Shown here in pieces: positions 21,003 through 29,714 of a stretch of 64,000 bases of DNA. Within the stretch, counting starts at the first letter, position 1. Each line of letters opens with the position of its first letter. The stretch is taken from assembly GCF_024752355.1 (NCBI RefSeq), contig NZ_JANTHZ010000006.1, positions 62,001 through 126,000 on the forward strand. The letters run 5' to 3'. Source of the DNA: Ancylobacter mangrovi. GTDB taxonomy: Bacteria > Pseudomonadota > Alphaproteobacteria > Rhizobiales > Xanthobacteraceae. The position numbers were made by a program, and so were the translations under genes. The notes beneath the pieces are model-generated. The model did no database searches. It was given only the letters and a program-made list of their open reading frames with translations, and was not told where the DNA came from.

Positions 21003-21041
21003 CGCCGACCGGCACGGTCACAGGTGACCGGCCGGTCGGCG
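21003..21041 (-). promoter_or_regulatory. Intercistronic 17-bp hairpin between binding protein and permease genes
   Basis: CGCCGACCGGC (21003-21013) pairs perfectly with 21031-21041, and CGGTCA (21015-21020) pairs with TGACCG (21025-21030), leaving a bulged A and a CAGG loop. No U-run follows on the minus strand. It therefore looks like a transcript-stabilising or partially attenuating hairpin that keeps the binding-protein mRNA in excess, as in other binding-protein-dependent operons, rather than a full terminator. Confidence 0.65.
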
Positions 21042-21090
21042 GAAACGGTGGAGGAACGGGGGCGCGGGCGCCCCCATCCCGGGTCGGGGA

Positions 21091-22506
21091 TCACTCGGGG
21101 AGCGTGCAGGACTTTCCGCCGCAGAGCTTCACCAGGATGGCCTGGCCTTCCTTGGCGCCCTGCTCGGGCGTCATCTGACCGAGGCCGACCTCCTGGGCGA
21201 TGCCGCTCATGGCGTCGATGATCTCCGGGTACTTCTCCATCTTCGGGCGCGCCTTGGCGACGTCGAGCGAAGACTTCATCGCGGCGAACAGCGTCGGGTT
21301 GTCGCTATCCTTGATCGCGGGAAGCGCCCAGGAGCTCTCGCGGATCGGCACGCCGCCCTCGCCCATCTCGATCAGCTTGTCCTGCTGCTTCTTCGAGGCG
21401 AGCCATTCCAGGAACAGGAAGGTCGCTTCGGGATGCTCGCTGGCCGCGTTGATGACGGTCACCGACGGCTCGGCGTCGGCGTGGCGATGGGCCTCGTTGC
21501 CCGCCTTGGCGGGGATCGGGCCGTAGATGAACTTGCCCGCGTAGGGCGACACGCCGGGCTTGTCGATGCCGAGCACGAAGTCCGACCAGGCCAGCGACTG
21601 GGCGGCGATGCCGTTGCCCATGACGGTGGGCACGTCGACGAGCGAGTATTCGGCGATGCCGGGCGGGGCGAAGGTCCACAGCTCGCGCCACATCTTCAGC
21701 GCGGCCACGACCTGGGGGGTGTCGAAGTTCGGCATGCCCTTGTCGTCGAGCAGGTCGCCGCCATAGTTCTCGATGAAGTTCACCCACAGGTTCGAGAAGG
21801 TCGAACCGCCCTTGATGCCCTCGAGCACGATTCCATAGAAATCGCTCTCGAGCGGCTTGCCGGCGAGCTTCTCGCCCTTCTTGCGGGTGAAGAACTCGGC
21901 GATGTCGCGCATCTGCTCGATGGTCTTCGCCGGGCCGAGGTCATAGCCGTACTTGGCCTTGAACGCCGCCATCTCCTCGGGATTGCTGAGAAGGTCCTCG
22001 CGCGCCCAATAGACGTGGTTGTAGTTCCAGTTGATGAAGCCGTACTGCTTGCCCTCGAAGAAGGCCGTGGTCTTGTAGGGCGTGGCGATGAAGTCGGCCA
22101 CGTTCATGCCCGGATCCGACAGCTTGGAGTCGGCGACGAATTTGTCGAGCGGCATGATGACGCCGGCCGAAAGCATGGGGCCGAGCTGGGCGCCGTGCAG
22201 CATGATCGCGTCATAGTGGCCGCGGCCGGACAGCATGTCCGCCTGGCCCTTGTTGATCACCTCGAAGTGGTTCAGCAGCTCCCACTCGACCTTGATGCCG
22301 GTTTCCTTCTCGAAATCCGGCACGATCTTGGACAGCGTCTCCTGCAGCGGCGTGATCTCGTCCAGCACGCGGATGGTCGTGCCCGCATAGGGCTTGCCCG
22401 CTTCCGCATAGAAGCTGTCATCCGCCCGGGCGGCGCTCGTCAACGGCGCGACCAGCGCCGTCGTTGCCGCCAAGGCGGCGGCGAAACACCAGGTCTTACG
22501 CATCAT
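21091..22506 (-). CDS. ABC transporter substrate-binding protein (CUT1 family)
   Basis: A 471-aa periplasmic solute-binding protein (SBP family 1). The signal peptide runs from MMRKTWCFAAALAATTALVA to about AARADD. The early TTIRVLDE and KIVPDFEKETGIKVEWELL segments are typical of sugar or polyol binding proteins. ATG 22506 follows GGGGAAGAG; a further in-frame ATG is the next codon. The ligand cannot be read from sequence; the operon context suggests something other than a plain sugar. Confidence 0.92.
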   Translation of the reverse strand: MMRKTWCFAAALAATTALVAPLTSAARADDSFYAEAGKPYAGTTIRVLDEITPLQETLSKIVPDFEKETGIKVEWELLNHFEVINKGQADMLSGRGHYDAIMLHGAQLGPMLSAGVIMPLDKFVADSKLSDPGMNVADFIATPYKTTAFFEGKQYGFINWNYNHVYWAREDLLSNPEEMAAFKAKYGYDLGPAKTIEQMRDIAEFFTRKKGEKLAGKPLESDFYGIVLEGIKGGSTFSNLWVNFIENYGGDLLDDKGMPNFDTPQVVAALKMWRELWTFAPPGIAEYSLVDVPTVMGNGIAAQSLAWSDFVLGIDKPGVSPYAGKFIYGPIPAKAGNEAHRHADAEPSVTVINAASEHPEATFLFLEWLASKKQQDKLIEMGEGGVPIRESSWALPAIKDSDNPTLFAAMKSSLDVAKARPKMEKYPEIIDAMSGIAQEVGLGQMTPEQGAKEGQAILVKLCGGKSCTLPE

Positions 22507-22547
22507 TCGCTCTTCCCCTCTTGTTGCTCGTTGGCGGCATGCGCCCG

Positions 22548-23684
22548 TCAATTGCCGGACAGCGCCCGACCCGTCGATCCGTCGAACAGGACAAGTCCCT
22601 CGTCCGGAATGGTGAGGCCGATCTCTCGGCCGATGCCTTCGCCCTCCCCCTCGCCCAGCGCGGCGGCCGTCGCCATGGACGTCTTCGCCTTGGCCAGCAG
22701 CGTGCCGAGGTCGAGCGTGACGATGGCGTGCTTGCCGAAGGGCTCGTTGGAGTAGATTTCCGCGCTCAGCGTGCCCGGCGCGCCGGGCTCGGCGAAGCCG
22801 ATGCCGTCCGGGCGCACGCCGAGGGTCACCTCCTCGCCGGCCGCCTTGGCGGCCGCGGCGGCCAGCGCCGGCGGCAGGGCGATGCGCATGCCCCGGCGGG
22901 TGAAGAACAGCACGTCGCCCTCGCGCTGGAGCGCGCCGTCGACGAGGTTCATCGGCGGATCGCCGAGCAGCCGGGCGACGCGGGTGCTGGCGGGCTTCAG
23001 CCAGATCTCTTCCGGCGTGCCGACCTGCTCAACCCGGCCCTGGTCGAGCACCACCACCCGGTCGCCGACCGACAGCGCCTCCATGCCGTCCGGCGTCAGC
23101 CAGATGCTCGGCGCGCTCTGGGCCGAGAGGCGGCGCCGGATCTCGCCGCGCAGCTTGTGCCGCAGCTTGGCGTCGAGATGGGAGATGGGCTCGTCCAGCA
23201 TGTAGAGGTCGGGCGCCTGCACCAGCAGCCGCGCCAGCGCGACGCGCTGCTTCTGCCCGCCCGACAGCGCGCCGGGCAGCCGCTCGCCGAGGTGGCGGAT
23301 CTCCAGCAGCTCCAGCACCTCGTCGACGCGCCGGTTCGCCGAGGCGGCATCGAGCCGCCCGCCCGGCGCCTGCAGCGGCGAGAGCGCGTTGCCGCGCACG
23401 GTGAGGTGCGGATAGAGCGCGTAGGATTCGAACATCAGCGCGACGCGCCGCTGCCCGGCCGGAATGGCGGCGAGATCGCGCCCGCCGAGCGAGACGCTGC
23501 CGGTCTCCGGCCGCTCGAGGCCGGCGAGGATGCGCGCGAGCGTCGTCTTGCCGGCGCCCGAGGGGCCGGTGACGGCGAGGAGCTCGCCGGGCGCGACCTC
23601 GATGCCGACATCGTGCAGCACCTTGTGGGTGAAGCTCTTGCTGAGGCCTCGCGCGATGAGGCCGGTGCGGACGGCGACGTTCAT
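22548..23684 (-). CDS. ABC transporter ATP-binding protein (MalK/UgpC type), second copy
   Basis: A 378-aa nucleotide-binding subunit with Walker [10 protein letters not shown], signature [15 protein letters not shown], Walker [13 protein letters not shown], and the C-terminal OB-fold (TOBE) domain of MalK-type proteins. It overlaps the preceding ATPase gene by 4 bp. Two different ATPases in one CUT1 operon, as in rhizobial GlpST, suggest a heterodimeric motor. Confidence 0.93.
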   Translation of the reverse strand: MNVAVRTGLIARGLSKSFTHKVLHDVGIEVAPGELLAVTGPSGAGKTTLARILAGLERPETGSVSLGGRDLAAIPAGQRRVALMFESYALYPHLTVRGNALSPLQAPGGRLDAASANRRVDEVLELLEIRHLGERLPGALSGGQKQRVALARLLVQAPDLYMLDEPISHLDAKLRHKLRGEIRRRLSAQSAPSIWLTPDGMEALSVGDRVVVLDQGRVEQVGTPEEIWLKPASTRVARLLGDPPMNLVDGALQREGDVLFFTRRGMRIALPPALAAAAAKAAGEEVTLGVRPDGIGFAEPGAPGTLSAEIYSNEPFGKHAIVTLDLGTLLAKAKTSMATAAALGEGEGEGIGREIGLTIPDEGLVLFDGSTGRALSGN

Positions 23685-24787
23685 TGCAGCGCCTCCCGGT
23701 TGCGCCCGCTTGTGGCGTCGAAGACGAGCAGCTTGCCGACGTCGATGCCGAGCGCGACCCGGTCGCCGGCGCGCCAGGGCGAGGGCCCGACGATCTCGGC
23801 GACCAGCGTGTCGGCGCCGCCGCTCTGGCTTTCCAGCACCACGGTGAGCACGTCGGCGTCGCCGCGCGGCTCGCGATAGGCGATGGTGCCGCGCGCCTGC
23901 CCGTCCATGTCGGGCGCGCGCACCGCGATGTTCTCCGGCCGGATGCCGGCCACGATCGCCCCACCCTCGCCCTTGGCGGCGACCGCCGGCAGGCGGGCCG
24001 CGTCGAGCTTCGCCGCCCAGCCGGCGCCGACGATCGCGCCATCGGCCCCGAACTCAGCGGCCATCAGGTTCATCGGCGGCTCGCCGATGAAGTTGGCCAC
24101 GAACAGGTTGGCCGGACGCTCATAGAGCTCCTGCGGCGCGCCCACCTGCTGGAGCACGCCGTGATTCATCACCGCGACCCGGTCGGCCATGGCGATGGCC
24201 TCGGTCTGGTCGTGGGTGACGAGGATGGAGGTCACCTGCCGCAGCTTCTGCAGCCGCTTGATCTCGGCGCGAAGCTGCACCTTCTGGTCGGCATCGAGAT
24301 GCGAGAGCGGCTCGTCGAACAGGATAACTTCAGGGTCGCGGACCAGCGCGCGGCCGATGGAGACGCGCTGCATCGCGCCGCCGGAAAGGCCGCGCACCGG
24401 CTGGTCCGCCATCTGCCGCAGGCCGAGAAGCTGGAGCACCTCGCCGATGCGCTCGGAAGCGGGCTGCCCGCCGATGCCCCGTATCTTGAGCGGAAAGGCG
24501 ACGTTCTCCCACACCGTCATGTTCGGGTAGAGCGCGTAGTCCTCGAACACCATGGCGATATTGCGCTCGCCCGGGGCGAGGCGCGAGACCGGCCGCTCGC
24601 CGAAATAGATCTCGCCTTCGGAGACGCTCTCGATGCCCGCGGCCATCTTCAGCGTGGTGCTCTTGCCGCAGCCCGACGGGCCCAGCAGCGCCAGCATCTC
24701 GCCGGCGGCACATGCAAGGTCGAGTTGCTTGACCGCCTCGACCTCCCCGTAGCGCTTGAAGACGGATGTGAACGCGATTGACGACAT
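23681..24787 (-). CDS. ABC transporter ATP-binding protein (MalK/UgpC type), first copy
   Basis: A 368-aa nucleotide-binding subunit with Walker [10 protein letters not shown], signature [15 protein letters not shown], Walker [13 protein letters not shown] and a TOBE-type C-terminus. It is the first gene of the importer operon (two ATPases, binding protein, two permeases). The upstream 173-bp gap separates it from the alpha/beta hydrolase gene and contains two inverted repeats. Confidence 0.93.
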   Translation of the reverse strand: MSSIAFTSVFKRYGEVEAVKQLDLACAAGEMLALLGPSGCGKSTTLKMAAGIESVSEGEIYFGERPVSRLAPGERNIAMVFEDYALYPNMTVWENVAFPLKIRGIGGQPASERIGEVLQLLGLRQMADQPVRGLSGGAMQRVSIGRALVRDPEVILFDEPLSHLDADQKVQLRAEIKRLQKLRQVTSILVTHDQTEAIAMADRVAVMNHGVLQQVGAPQELYERPANLFVANFIGEPPMNLMAAEFGADGAIVGAGWAAKLDAARLPAVAAKGEGGAIVAGIRPENIAVRAPDMDGQARGTIAYREPRGDADVLTVVLESQSGGADTLVAEIVGPSPWRAGDRVALGIDVGKLLVFDATSGRNREALQ

Positions 24788-24872
24788 TGGGCACTCCAGA
24801 GGCTATGCCAATGATCAATCCAAGTTCTGTGCCAGAATGTGCTGGTGTATAGAAACTCAGGATAACCGGGTT

Positions 24873-24915
24873 CCCTTAAGGGCACCGGCCCGGCGATCTG
24901 CCCAATAATCGGGCA
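24873..24915 (-). promoter_or_regulatory. Candidate operators upstream of the ABC importer operon
   Basis: The 173-bp gap upstream of the first ATPase gene holds a perfect palindrome CCCTTAAGGG (24873-24882) and an inverted repeat TGCCC-N7-GGGCA (24899-24915). No terminator-type U-run is seen, so read-through from the F420 genes remains possible. Confidence 0.4.
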
Positions 24916-24960
24916 AATTCGACCTGTTTGCTCCCTTTGCGATCACGCTCGATAACGCCT

Positions 24961-25701
24961 TCAAAGCGAGCGCCGCGCGACGTCCTCGAGCATACCCGCA
25001 AGGGCGTTCGGCGCCGAGAGGAAGGGCGAATGATCGCCGTCCAGCGAGAACACTTCCTCGCAGGCTGTATAGTCAACCATAGATCGCTGGTAGGCAAGGG
25101 AGACGGCGTTGTCCCGCCGGCCCTCGACATAGAAGCGGCGCACCGAGCCGAAGCGCTCGGGCGTGAGCGCGAGCGGATCGGAATAGACCTTCAGCCGCTG
25201 CGGGCGGAGCTGGCCCGTCGCCCACGCGGCGTCCTCGTCGGTGCAGCTGTTGTAGAACACCTCCGGCGCGGCCGAGGCGGGGAAGCTGGCGGTCTCCCCG
25301 TCCGGCGCCACCTGCATGTTCTTCAGCACCAGGTCCTCGACGCCGAGATGCGCATGCGCCTCGAGGAAGCTGACGAGGCTCTCGCCCGGGCGCAGCATCA
25401 GCCCGTTGATGTAGACCGTCGCCGCGATGCGGTGCGGGCGCCACTCCGCCACCTGCGAGGAGACGATGCCGCCCATGCTGTGGCCGACCAGGATCAGCGG
25501 CCCGCGCAGCGTGTCGATCATGCTGGCGATGCGGGTCGCGTAGCTGGCGAGATCGGCATTCTCCAGGGGCGCCGTATCGCCGCCGCTACCGGGAAGGTTG
25601 GGCGCGATCACCTCATGGCCCTGCTCCTCCAGCAGCGGCACGAGGCGGTGCCAGCACCAGGCGCCGTGGAACGATCCGTGGACCAGAACGAAACGCGCCA
25701 T
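24961..25701 (-). CDS. Alpha/beta hydrolase (esterase/hydroxynitrile-lyase-like)
   Basis: A 246-aa cytoplasmic alpha/beta-fold hydrolase. The N-terminal FVLVHGSFHGAWCWHRL oxyanion region, the nucleophile elbow GHSMGG with Ser75, and a late GDHSPF histidine define the catalytic machinery. It resembles the plant-type salicylate esterase/hydroxynitrile lyase branch, so a small ester is a reasonable substrate. It lies 12 bp after cofC and looks like the last gene of the F420 operon. Confidence 0.9.
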   Translation of the reverse strand: MARFVLVHGSFHGAWCWHRLVPLLEEQGHEVIAPNLPGSGGDTAPLENADLASYATRIASMIDTLRGPLILVGHSMGGIVSSQVAEWRPHRIAATVYINGLMLRPGESLVSFLEAHAHLGVEDLVLKNMQVAPDGETASFPASAAPEVFYNSCTDEDAAWATGQLRPQRLKVYSDPLALTPERFGSVRRFYVEGRRDNAVSLAYQRSMVDYTACEEVFSLDGDHSPFLSAPNALAGMLEDVARRSL

Positions 25702-25713
25702 GTCACTTATCCC

Positions 25714-26415
25714 TCATTGGTGGCGGATGGCCGGGTCGCGGGCTCGCGCGCCCAGCAGCCCTTCCGCCTCCAGCAGGCGGCGGGTGCGGGTGGTCGATGC
25801 GAGGCGCTCGAGGCGCTCGATGTCCCGTGGCAGGTCGACGTCAAGGGCGAGGCCGGGAAAGCGGGCGGGATCGTGAACCACGGGCGCGATCCCAAGCGCC
25901 TGCGCCGACCCCGCGTGCAGCGAGCAGCTCATCGGGCCGTAGGAGAAGGTCATCAGGTCCGGCGGCGAAACGAGGAGCGCATTCGTCCCCTGCCCGTCAT
26001 GGGCCGGCACGAGGCTCACCCCCGGCGTGCGCGTGTGGCGCGCCACGAGGTCGGAGATCTCGAGCGGCGTCACCGAGGGAATGTCGGCGGGAAGCACCAG
26101 CATCCCCGCCGCACCGTCGACCCGCAGGCGCGTCGCGGCCTCGGCGACCGCGAGGTTGAGCCCGCGCACCGACCGCTCGAAGATCAGCCGCGCCCCGTGC
26201 TCGCGTGCCAGCAGGCCGGCTTCCGCGTCGGCCGTGACAACCACCGTCCCGGCGAGCCCGCGCGCCGCCTGCAGCGCCGCCAGCACGTCGCGCATCATCG
26301 CCCGCACCAGCGCCTGCCGCAGGGAAGGCGGCAGGCTGCTCGCTAGGCGCTGCTTGGCGAGGGCGACCTCCTTCACCGGCACCACCGCCCAGATGCCCGC
26401 CGCGCCGGTATTCAT
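25714..26415 (-). CDS. cofC: CofC: phospholactate/PEP guanylyltransferase (F420 biosynthesis)
   Basis: A 233-aa nucleotidyltransferase that activates a three-carbon phospho-acid with GTP for F420 side-chain assembly. Typical blocks are IWAVVPVKEVALAKQRLA at the N-terminus, LPADIPSVTP, and DGQGTNALLVSPPDLMTFSYG. It could use 2-phospholactate, phosphoenolpyruvate or 3-phosphoglycerate; published family members differ and I cannot assign it from sequence. The start at 26415 overlaps the cofD stop by 4 bp. Confidence 0.93.
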   Translation of the reverse strand: MNTGAAGIWAVVPVKEVALAKQRLASSLPPSLRQALVRAMMRDVLAALQAARGLAGTVVVTADAEAGLLAREHGARLIFERSVRGLNLAVAEAATRLRVDGAAGMLVLPADIPSVTPLEISDLVARHTRTPGVSLVPAHDGQGTNALLVSPPDLMTFSYGPMSCSLHAGSAQALGIAPVVHDPARFPGLALDVDLPRDIERLERLASTTRTRRLLEAEGLLGARARDPAIRHQ

Positions 26416-27344
26416 GGGGTTTTGCCCGCCCGTTCCAGCACGAAGCGCGCGAGCCGCGTCTTGTCCTCGAGCGTGCGCATCAGTGTGGGCGCGACGGCCC
26501 GCTCCAGGCCGGCGCCGATGTCGAGACCGGCATCGGTCTCGTCGAGCACGAAGATGTCGGCCAGCCCGCGATAATGCGCGGCCACCGTCGCCGCGGAGGG
26601 GTCGAGGCCCAGCTCGCCCATCATCTTGACCGTCGGCCCCTTCACCGCCTGCCCGCCGATGACGGGCGACACCGCGATGACCGGCGCCCGGCTGGCCTCG
26701 ATCGCTGTTCGCAGGCCCGGCACGGCGAGGATCGGGTCGACGCTGAGATAGGGGTTGGACGGGCAGATCACGACCGCCGCCAGCGCCGGATCGGCCAGCG
26801 CCTCCAGCGCCGCCTCCGCCGGACGCGCGGCGGCAGCCCCCTCGAAGGCGAGGCCGAGCACGCGCGGCTGGCACTGCCGGCGCACGAAATAGTGCTGGAA
26901 GTCGAGCCAGCCCTCGTCCGTCTCCACCCTCGTGCGCACCGGCTGGTCGCTCATCGGCACGATCGCCGAGGCGAGGCCGAGCCGCCGCGCGAGCTCCGCC
27001 GTGACCGCACTGAGGCTCGCCCCCGCCCCGAGAAGGCGCGTGCGTTCGACATGGGTGGCGAGGTCGCCGTCGCCGAGCCGGAACCAGGTCTCGCCGCCGA
27101 GCTGCTCCAGCGCCTGCATGAAGGTCCAGGTCTCGTCCTTCCGGCCCCAGCCGCGCACCGGGTCGTCGAGGCCGGCGAGCGTGTAGAGCAGCGTGTCGAT
27201 GTCCGGCGAGACGTGCAGGTCGAGATGGTGGAAGTCGTCGCCCGTATTGGCGATCACCGTCAGCGCGCCGGGCGGCAGCACGCGGTCGAGCCCCAGCGCC
27301 AGCTTGGCCCCGCCGATGCCGCCCGAAATCGCCACCACCTTCAT
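26412..27344 (-). CDS. cofD: CofD/FbiA: 2-phospho-L-lactate transferase (F420 biosynthesis)
   Basis: A 310-aa transferase that joins the activated phospho-acid to F0 to give (dehydro-)F420-0. The N-terminus VVAISGGIGGAKLALGL, NTGDDFHHLDLHVSPDIDT and VGGQAVKGPTVKMM-like (IGGQAVKGPTVKMMGELG) segments are diagnostic. The length is standard. The start at 27344 overlaps cofE by 4 bp; upstream in-frame codons lie inside cofE. Confidence 0.95.
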   Translation of the reverse strand: MKVVAISGGIGGAKLALGLDRVLPPGALTVIANTGDDFHHLDLHVSPDIDTLLYTLAGLDDPVRGWGRKDETWTFMQALEQLGGETWFRLGDGDLATHVERTRLLGAGASLSAVTAELARRLGLASAIVPMSDQPVRTRVETDEGWLDFQHYFVRRQCQPRVLGLAFEGAAAARPAEAALEALADPALAAVVICPSNPYLSVDPILAVPGLRTAIEASRAPVIAVSPVIGGQAVKGPTVKMMGELGLDPSAATVAAHYRGLADIFVLDETDAGLDIGAGLERAVAPTLMRTLEDKTRLARFVLERAGKTP

Positions 27345-28096
27345 CGGAACAGGTCCTCTTCCTCGGGCCGGATCAGTGTCGCCGCCGGGCTCGCCGGCGC
27401 GGACCAGGAAAGGCCACGCACCAGCACCGCCGGCCGGCCTTCCGCCGCCGGCCCCATCAGCAGCGAGGCGGTGGCGGCGATCTCGTCGGCGAGCGCGATC
27501 ATCGTCACCTGCAACGGCCGACCGAACAGGTCGGCCTCGCCGCGCCGGTCGACCAGCGCCGGCAGGCCCGCTGCGCCGATGGCGACGCCCGCCGTGCCGC
27601 GCCGCCACGGCCGACCGAAGCTGTCGTTTATCACCACGCCGACGCCCGTCGGGGCGCCGAGCGCCGCGCGAAGCCGTTCGGCGCTGGTGTCGGGATCGGC
27701 CGGCAGCAGCAGTGCCATCCCCTCCCCGACATTCGACTGGTCGATGCCCGCATTGGCCATGATGAAGCCCAGCCGGTGCTCGACGATCAGCACGCCCGGC
27801 CGCCGTCGCACCACGCGCCGGCTTTCGGAGAGGATCAGCTCCACCAGCGCCGGGTCCTTGCCAGTCTCCTCCGCGAGCGCCATCGCGTCGGCCGAGGGCG
27901 TCACCTCGGCGAGGCGAACCAGCCGCCCCTCGGCCTTGGAGACGATCTTCTGCGCCAGCACCAGCACGTCGCCCGCACGCAGCTCCAGCCCCGCACCGGC
28001 GAGCGCCTGCGCCAGCAGCGCCGCGAGATCGTCGCCCGGCCGCACCATGGGCAGGCCTGGCAAGGCGATCAGTTCGAGCCGCGCGGGTGCCTGCAT
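27341..28096 (-). CDS. cofE: CofE: F420-0 gamma-glutamyl ligase
   Basis: A 251-aa GTP-dependent ligase that adds glutamates to F420-0. Recognisable segments are LPMVRPGDDL, GDVLVLAQKIVSKAEGR, GIDQSNVGEG and INDSFGRPWRRGTAGVAIG. Unlike mycobacterial FbiB it has no C-terminal FMN reductase domain, so a dehydro-F420-0 reductase, if needed, must be a separate protein. It starts 3 bp after fgd and overlaps cofD. Confidence 0.95.
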   Translation of the reverse strand: MQAPARLELIALPGLPMVRPGDDLAALLAQALAGAGLELRAGDVLVLAQKIVSKAEGRLVRLAEVTPSADAMALAEETGKDPALVELILSESRRVVRRRPGVLIVEHRLGFIMANAGIDQSNVGEGMALLLPADPDTSAERLRAALGAPTGVGVVINDSFGRPWRRGTAGVAIGAAGLPALVDRRGEADLFGRPLQVTMIALADEIAATASLLMGPAAEGRPAVLVRGLSWSAPASPAATLIRPEEEDLFR

Positions 28097-28099
28097 CGC

Positions 28100-29104
28100 T
28101 CAGCCGAAGGCGGCGCGCAGCCGCGGCATCACCTGCTCCGAATAGAGCTTGAGGAAGCGCTCCTGGTCCTCGCCCGGGGCGTGGAAGACCAGATGGTTGA
28201 AGCCGAGCTCGACATAGGGCCGGATCCTCTCGACATGCTCCTCCGGGTCGTCGGAGACGATCCAGCGCCGCGCCGCCCGCTCCACCGGCAGCGCGTCGGC
28301 GAGCTTCTCCATCTCCAGCGGGTCCTCGACCGACATCTTCTCCTCCGGCGAGAGCGCGAGCGCCGCCCACAGGCGCGTATCGGCGAGAGCGCGCGCCTTG
28401 TCGGTATCGAACGAGACCTTCATCTCGATCATGCGGTCGTAAGTGTCGGACGGCCGCCCCGAGGCTTCAAGCCCGGCGGCGACATTCGGCAGCAGCGTGT
28501 CGGTGTAGAGCTCCATCGGCTTGCCGCTGGTGCAGATGAAGCCGTCGCCGACCCGGCCGGCGAACTTCGCCACCATCGGCCCGGCGCCGGCGACATAGAT
28601 CGGCACCGGCCGCTCGGGACGGTCATAGATGGTGGCGCGCTCGGTGCGGTAATACTCGCCCTCGAAGCTCACCCGCTCCTCGCTCCAGAGCTGCTTGATC
28701 AGGCGCACGGCCTCGCGCAGGCGGGCGAAGCGCTCCTTCATCTCCGGCCAGGGCGCGCCGGTCGCGGGCACCTCGTTCAGCGACTCGCCCGAGCCAACGC
28801 CGAGCACGACGCGTCCGGGAAAGAGCTGGCCCAGCGTGCCGAAGGCCTGCGCGACCATGGAGGGGTGGTGGCGAAAGGTCGGGGTGAGCACGCTGGTGCC
28901 GAGCACGATGCGCGAGGTCGCGCTGCCGGCCGCGCCGAGCCAGGCGATCGCCGCCGGCGCGTGGCCGCCCGTGTGCCGCCAGGGCTGGAAATGGTCGCTG
29001 ATGAACGCCGAGTCGAAGCCGGAGCGCTCCGCCGCGACCGTGAAGTCGATCAGTTGGCGGGCGTCGAACTGCTCCGCCGATGCCTTGTAGCCGAGTTTCA
29101 GCAC
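28100..29104 (-). CDS. fgd: F420-dependent glucose-6-phosphate dehydrogenase-like LLM enzyme
   Basis: A 334-aa luciferase-like enzyme very close to actinobacterial Fgd1: start [28 protein letters not shown] with Asp37, His38 and Trp42 at the catalytic positions, [10 protein letters not shown] with Glu107, and the C-terminal [12 protein letters not shown]. In Fgd1 these residues bind F420 and transfer hydride from C1 of the sugar phosphate. Its position at the head of cofE-cofD-cofC supports F420 use. Whether the substrate is glucose-6-phosphate or another hydroxy compound is not certain. Confidence 0.92.
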   Translation of the reverse strand: MLKLGYKASAEQFDARQLIDFTVAAERSGFDSAFISDHFQPWRHTGGHAPAAIAWLGAAGSATSRIVLGTSVLTPTFRHHPSMVAQAFGTLGQLFPGRVVLGVGSGESLNEVPATGAPWPEMKERFARLREAVRLIKQLWSEERVSFEGEYYRTERATIYDRPERPVPIYVAGAGPMVAKFAGRVGDGFICTSGKPMELYTDTLLPNVAAGLEASGRPSDTYDRMIEMKVSFDTDKARALADTRLWAALALSPEEKMSVEDPLEMEKLADALPVERAARRWIVSDDPEEHVERIRPYVELGFNHLVFHAPGEDQERFLKLYSEQVMPRLRAAFG

Positions 29105-29147
29105 GTCATTCCTCCACCGCTGCGCAGGAATGATAGAGTGATATATA

Positions 29148-29158
29148 TGTGCAGCACA
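29148..29158 (-). promoter_or_regulatory. Candidate operator TGTGC-A-GCACA upstream of the F420 operon
   Basis: A perfect 11-bp dyad in an AT-rich island (ATATATATG on one side, CAATAT on the other) 44 bp before the fgd start. Its position fits a repressor or activator site over the fgd-cofEDC promoter; the factor is unknown. The rest of the 257-bp gap up to 29361 shows no gene. Confidence 0.5.
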
Positions 29159-29361
29159 ATATGCCGATTTATGTTTTTAGCCCAACGCGATAATTCGTTA
29201 AACGGAAACGGCCAGCCCGCTCCGTCCGTCCAGGGCGCGCCGGCATGGATGCGCCCTCCGCCCGGAACGGCGCCGGGCGGAGGGCCTGTCGTCGGCGATT
29301 TCGGCAGCGATCGGCGCAGGGCAAGGCGGGCGGTTCACGACCGCCCGCGCCGCGCCCGCGA

Positions 29362-29676
29362 TCAGATGCGCACCCAGCGGCCGGGCACGTAGACCCAGCC
29401 CCGCCCGCGCCGCGCCCAGCTCGGGCCGACATAGCGGAATCCCGGACGGGCGCGGATCCACTGGCCGGAGACCCAGACCCAGCGGCCGCCGCGCCAGTTC
29501 CAGTAGCCCGGTACCCACACCCAGCCGCGCCGCGGCGCCGGGCGCACCTCGCGCCGGGGACGCGGCGGCGCGACGACGACGACCTGCGCCTCGGCATCGT
29601 CCGTGCCGGCGAGGCCGAGGGGAACCGCCGCCGCGGCGGCGGCAAGCAGGGAGAGCAGCGAACGGCGAGTCAGCAT
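29362..29676 (-). CDS. YXWGXW-repeat-like exported small protein
   Basis: A 104-aa protein with a Tat/Sec-type signal (MLTRRSLLSLLAAAAAAVPL, ending near DAEAQ) and a Trp/Arg-rich mature part (GWVWVPGYWNWRGGRWVWVSG) made of YxWxxGxW-type repeats. Such proteins are common envelope proteins of unknown function. It follows gltS by 38 bp on the same strand. Confidence 0.8.
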   Translation of the reverse strand: MLTRRSLLSLLAAAAAAVPLGLAGTDDAEAQVVVVAPPRPRREVRPAPRRGWVWVPGYWNWRGGRWVWVSGQWIRARPGFRYVGPSWARRGRGWVYVPGRWVRI

Positions 29677-29714
29677 GGTCAGGTCCCTTGATCGAATCGA
29701 AGCCGAAACCGGGG

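Noticed and set aside
21003-21041. Intrinsic terminator between binding-protein and permease genes
   Set aside because: The hairpin is strong, but no U-run follows on the minus strand, and the downstream permeases need transcription from the same operon.
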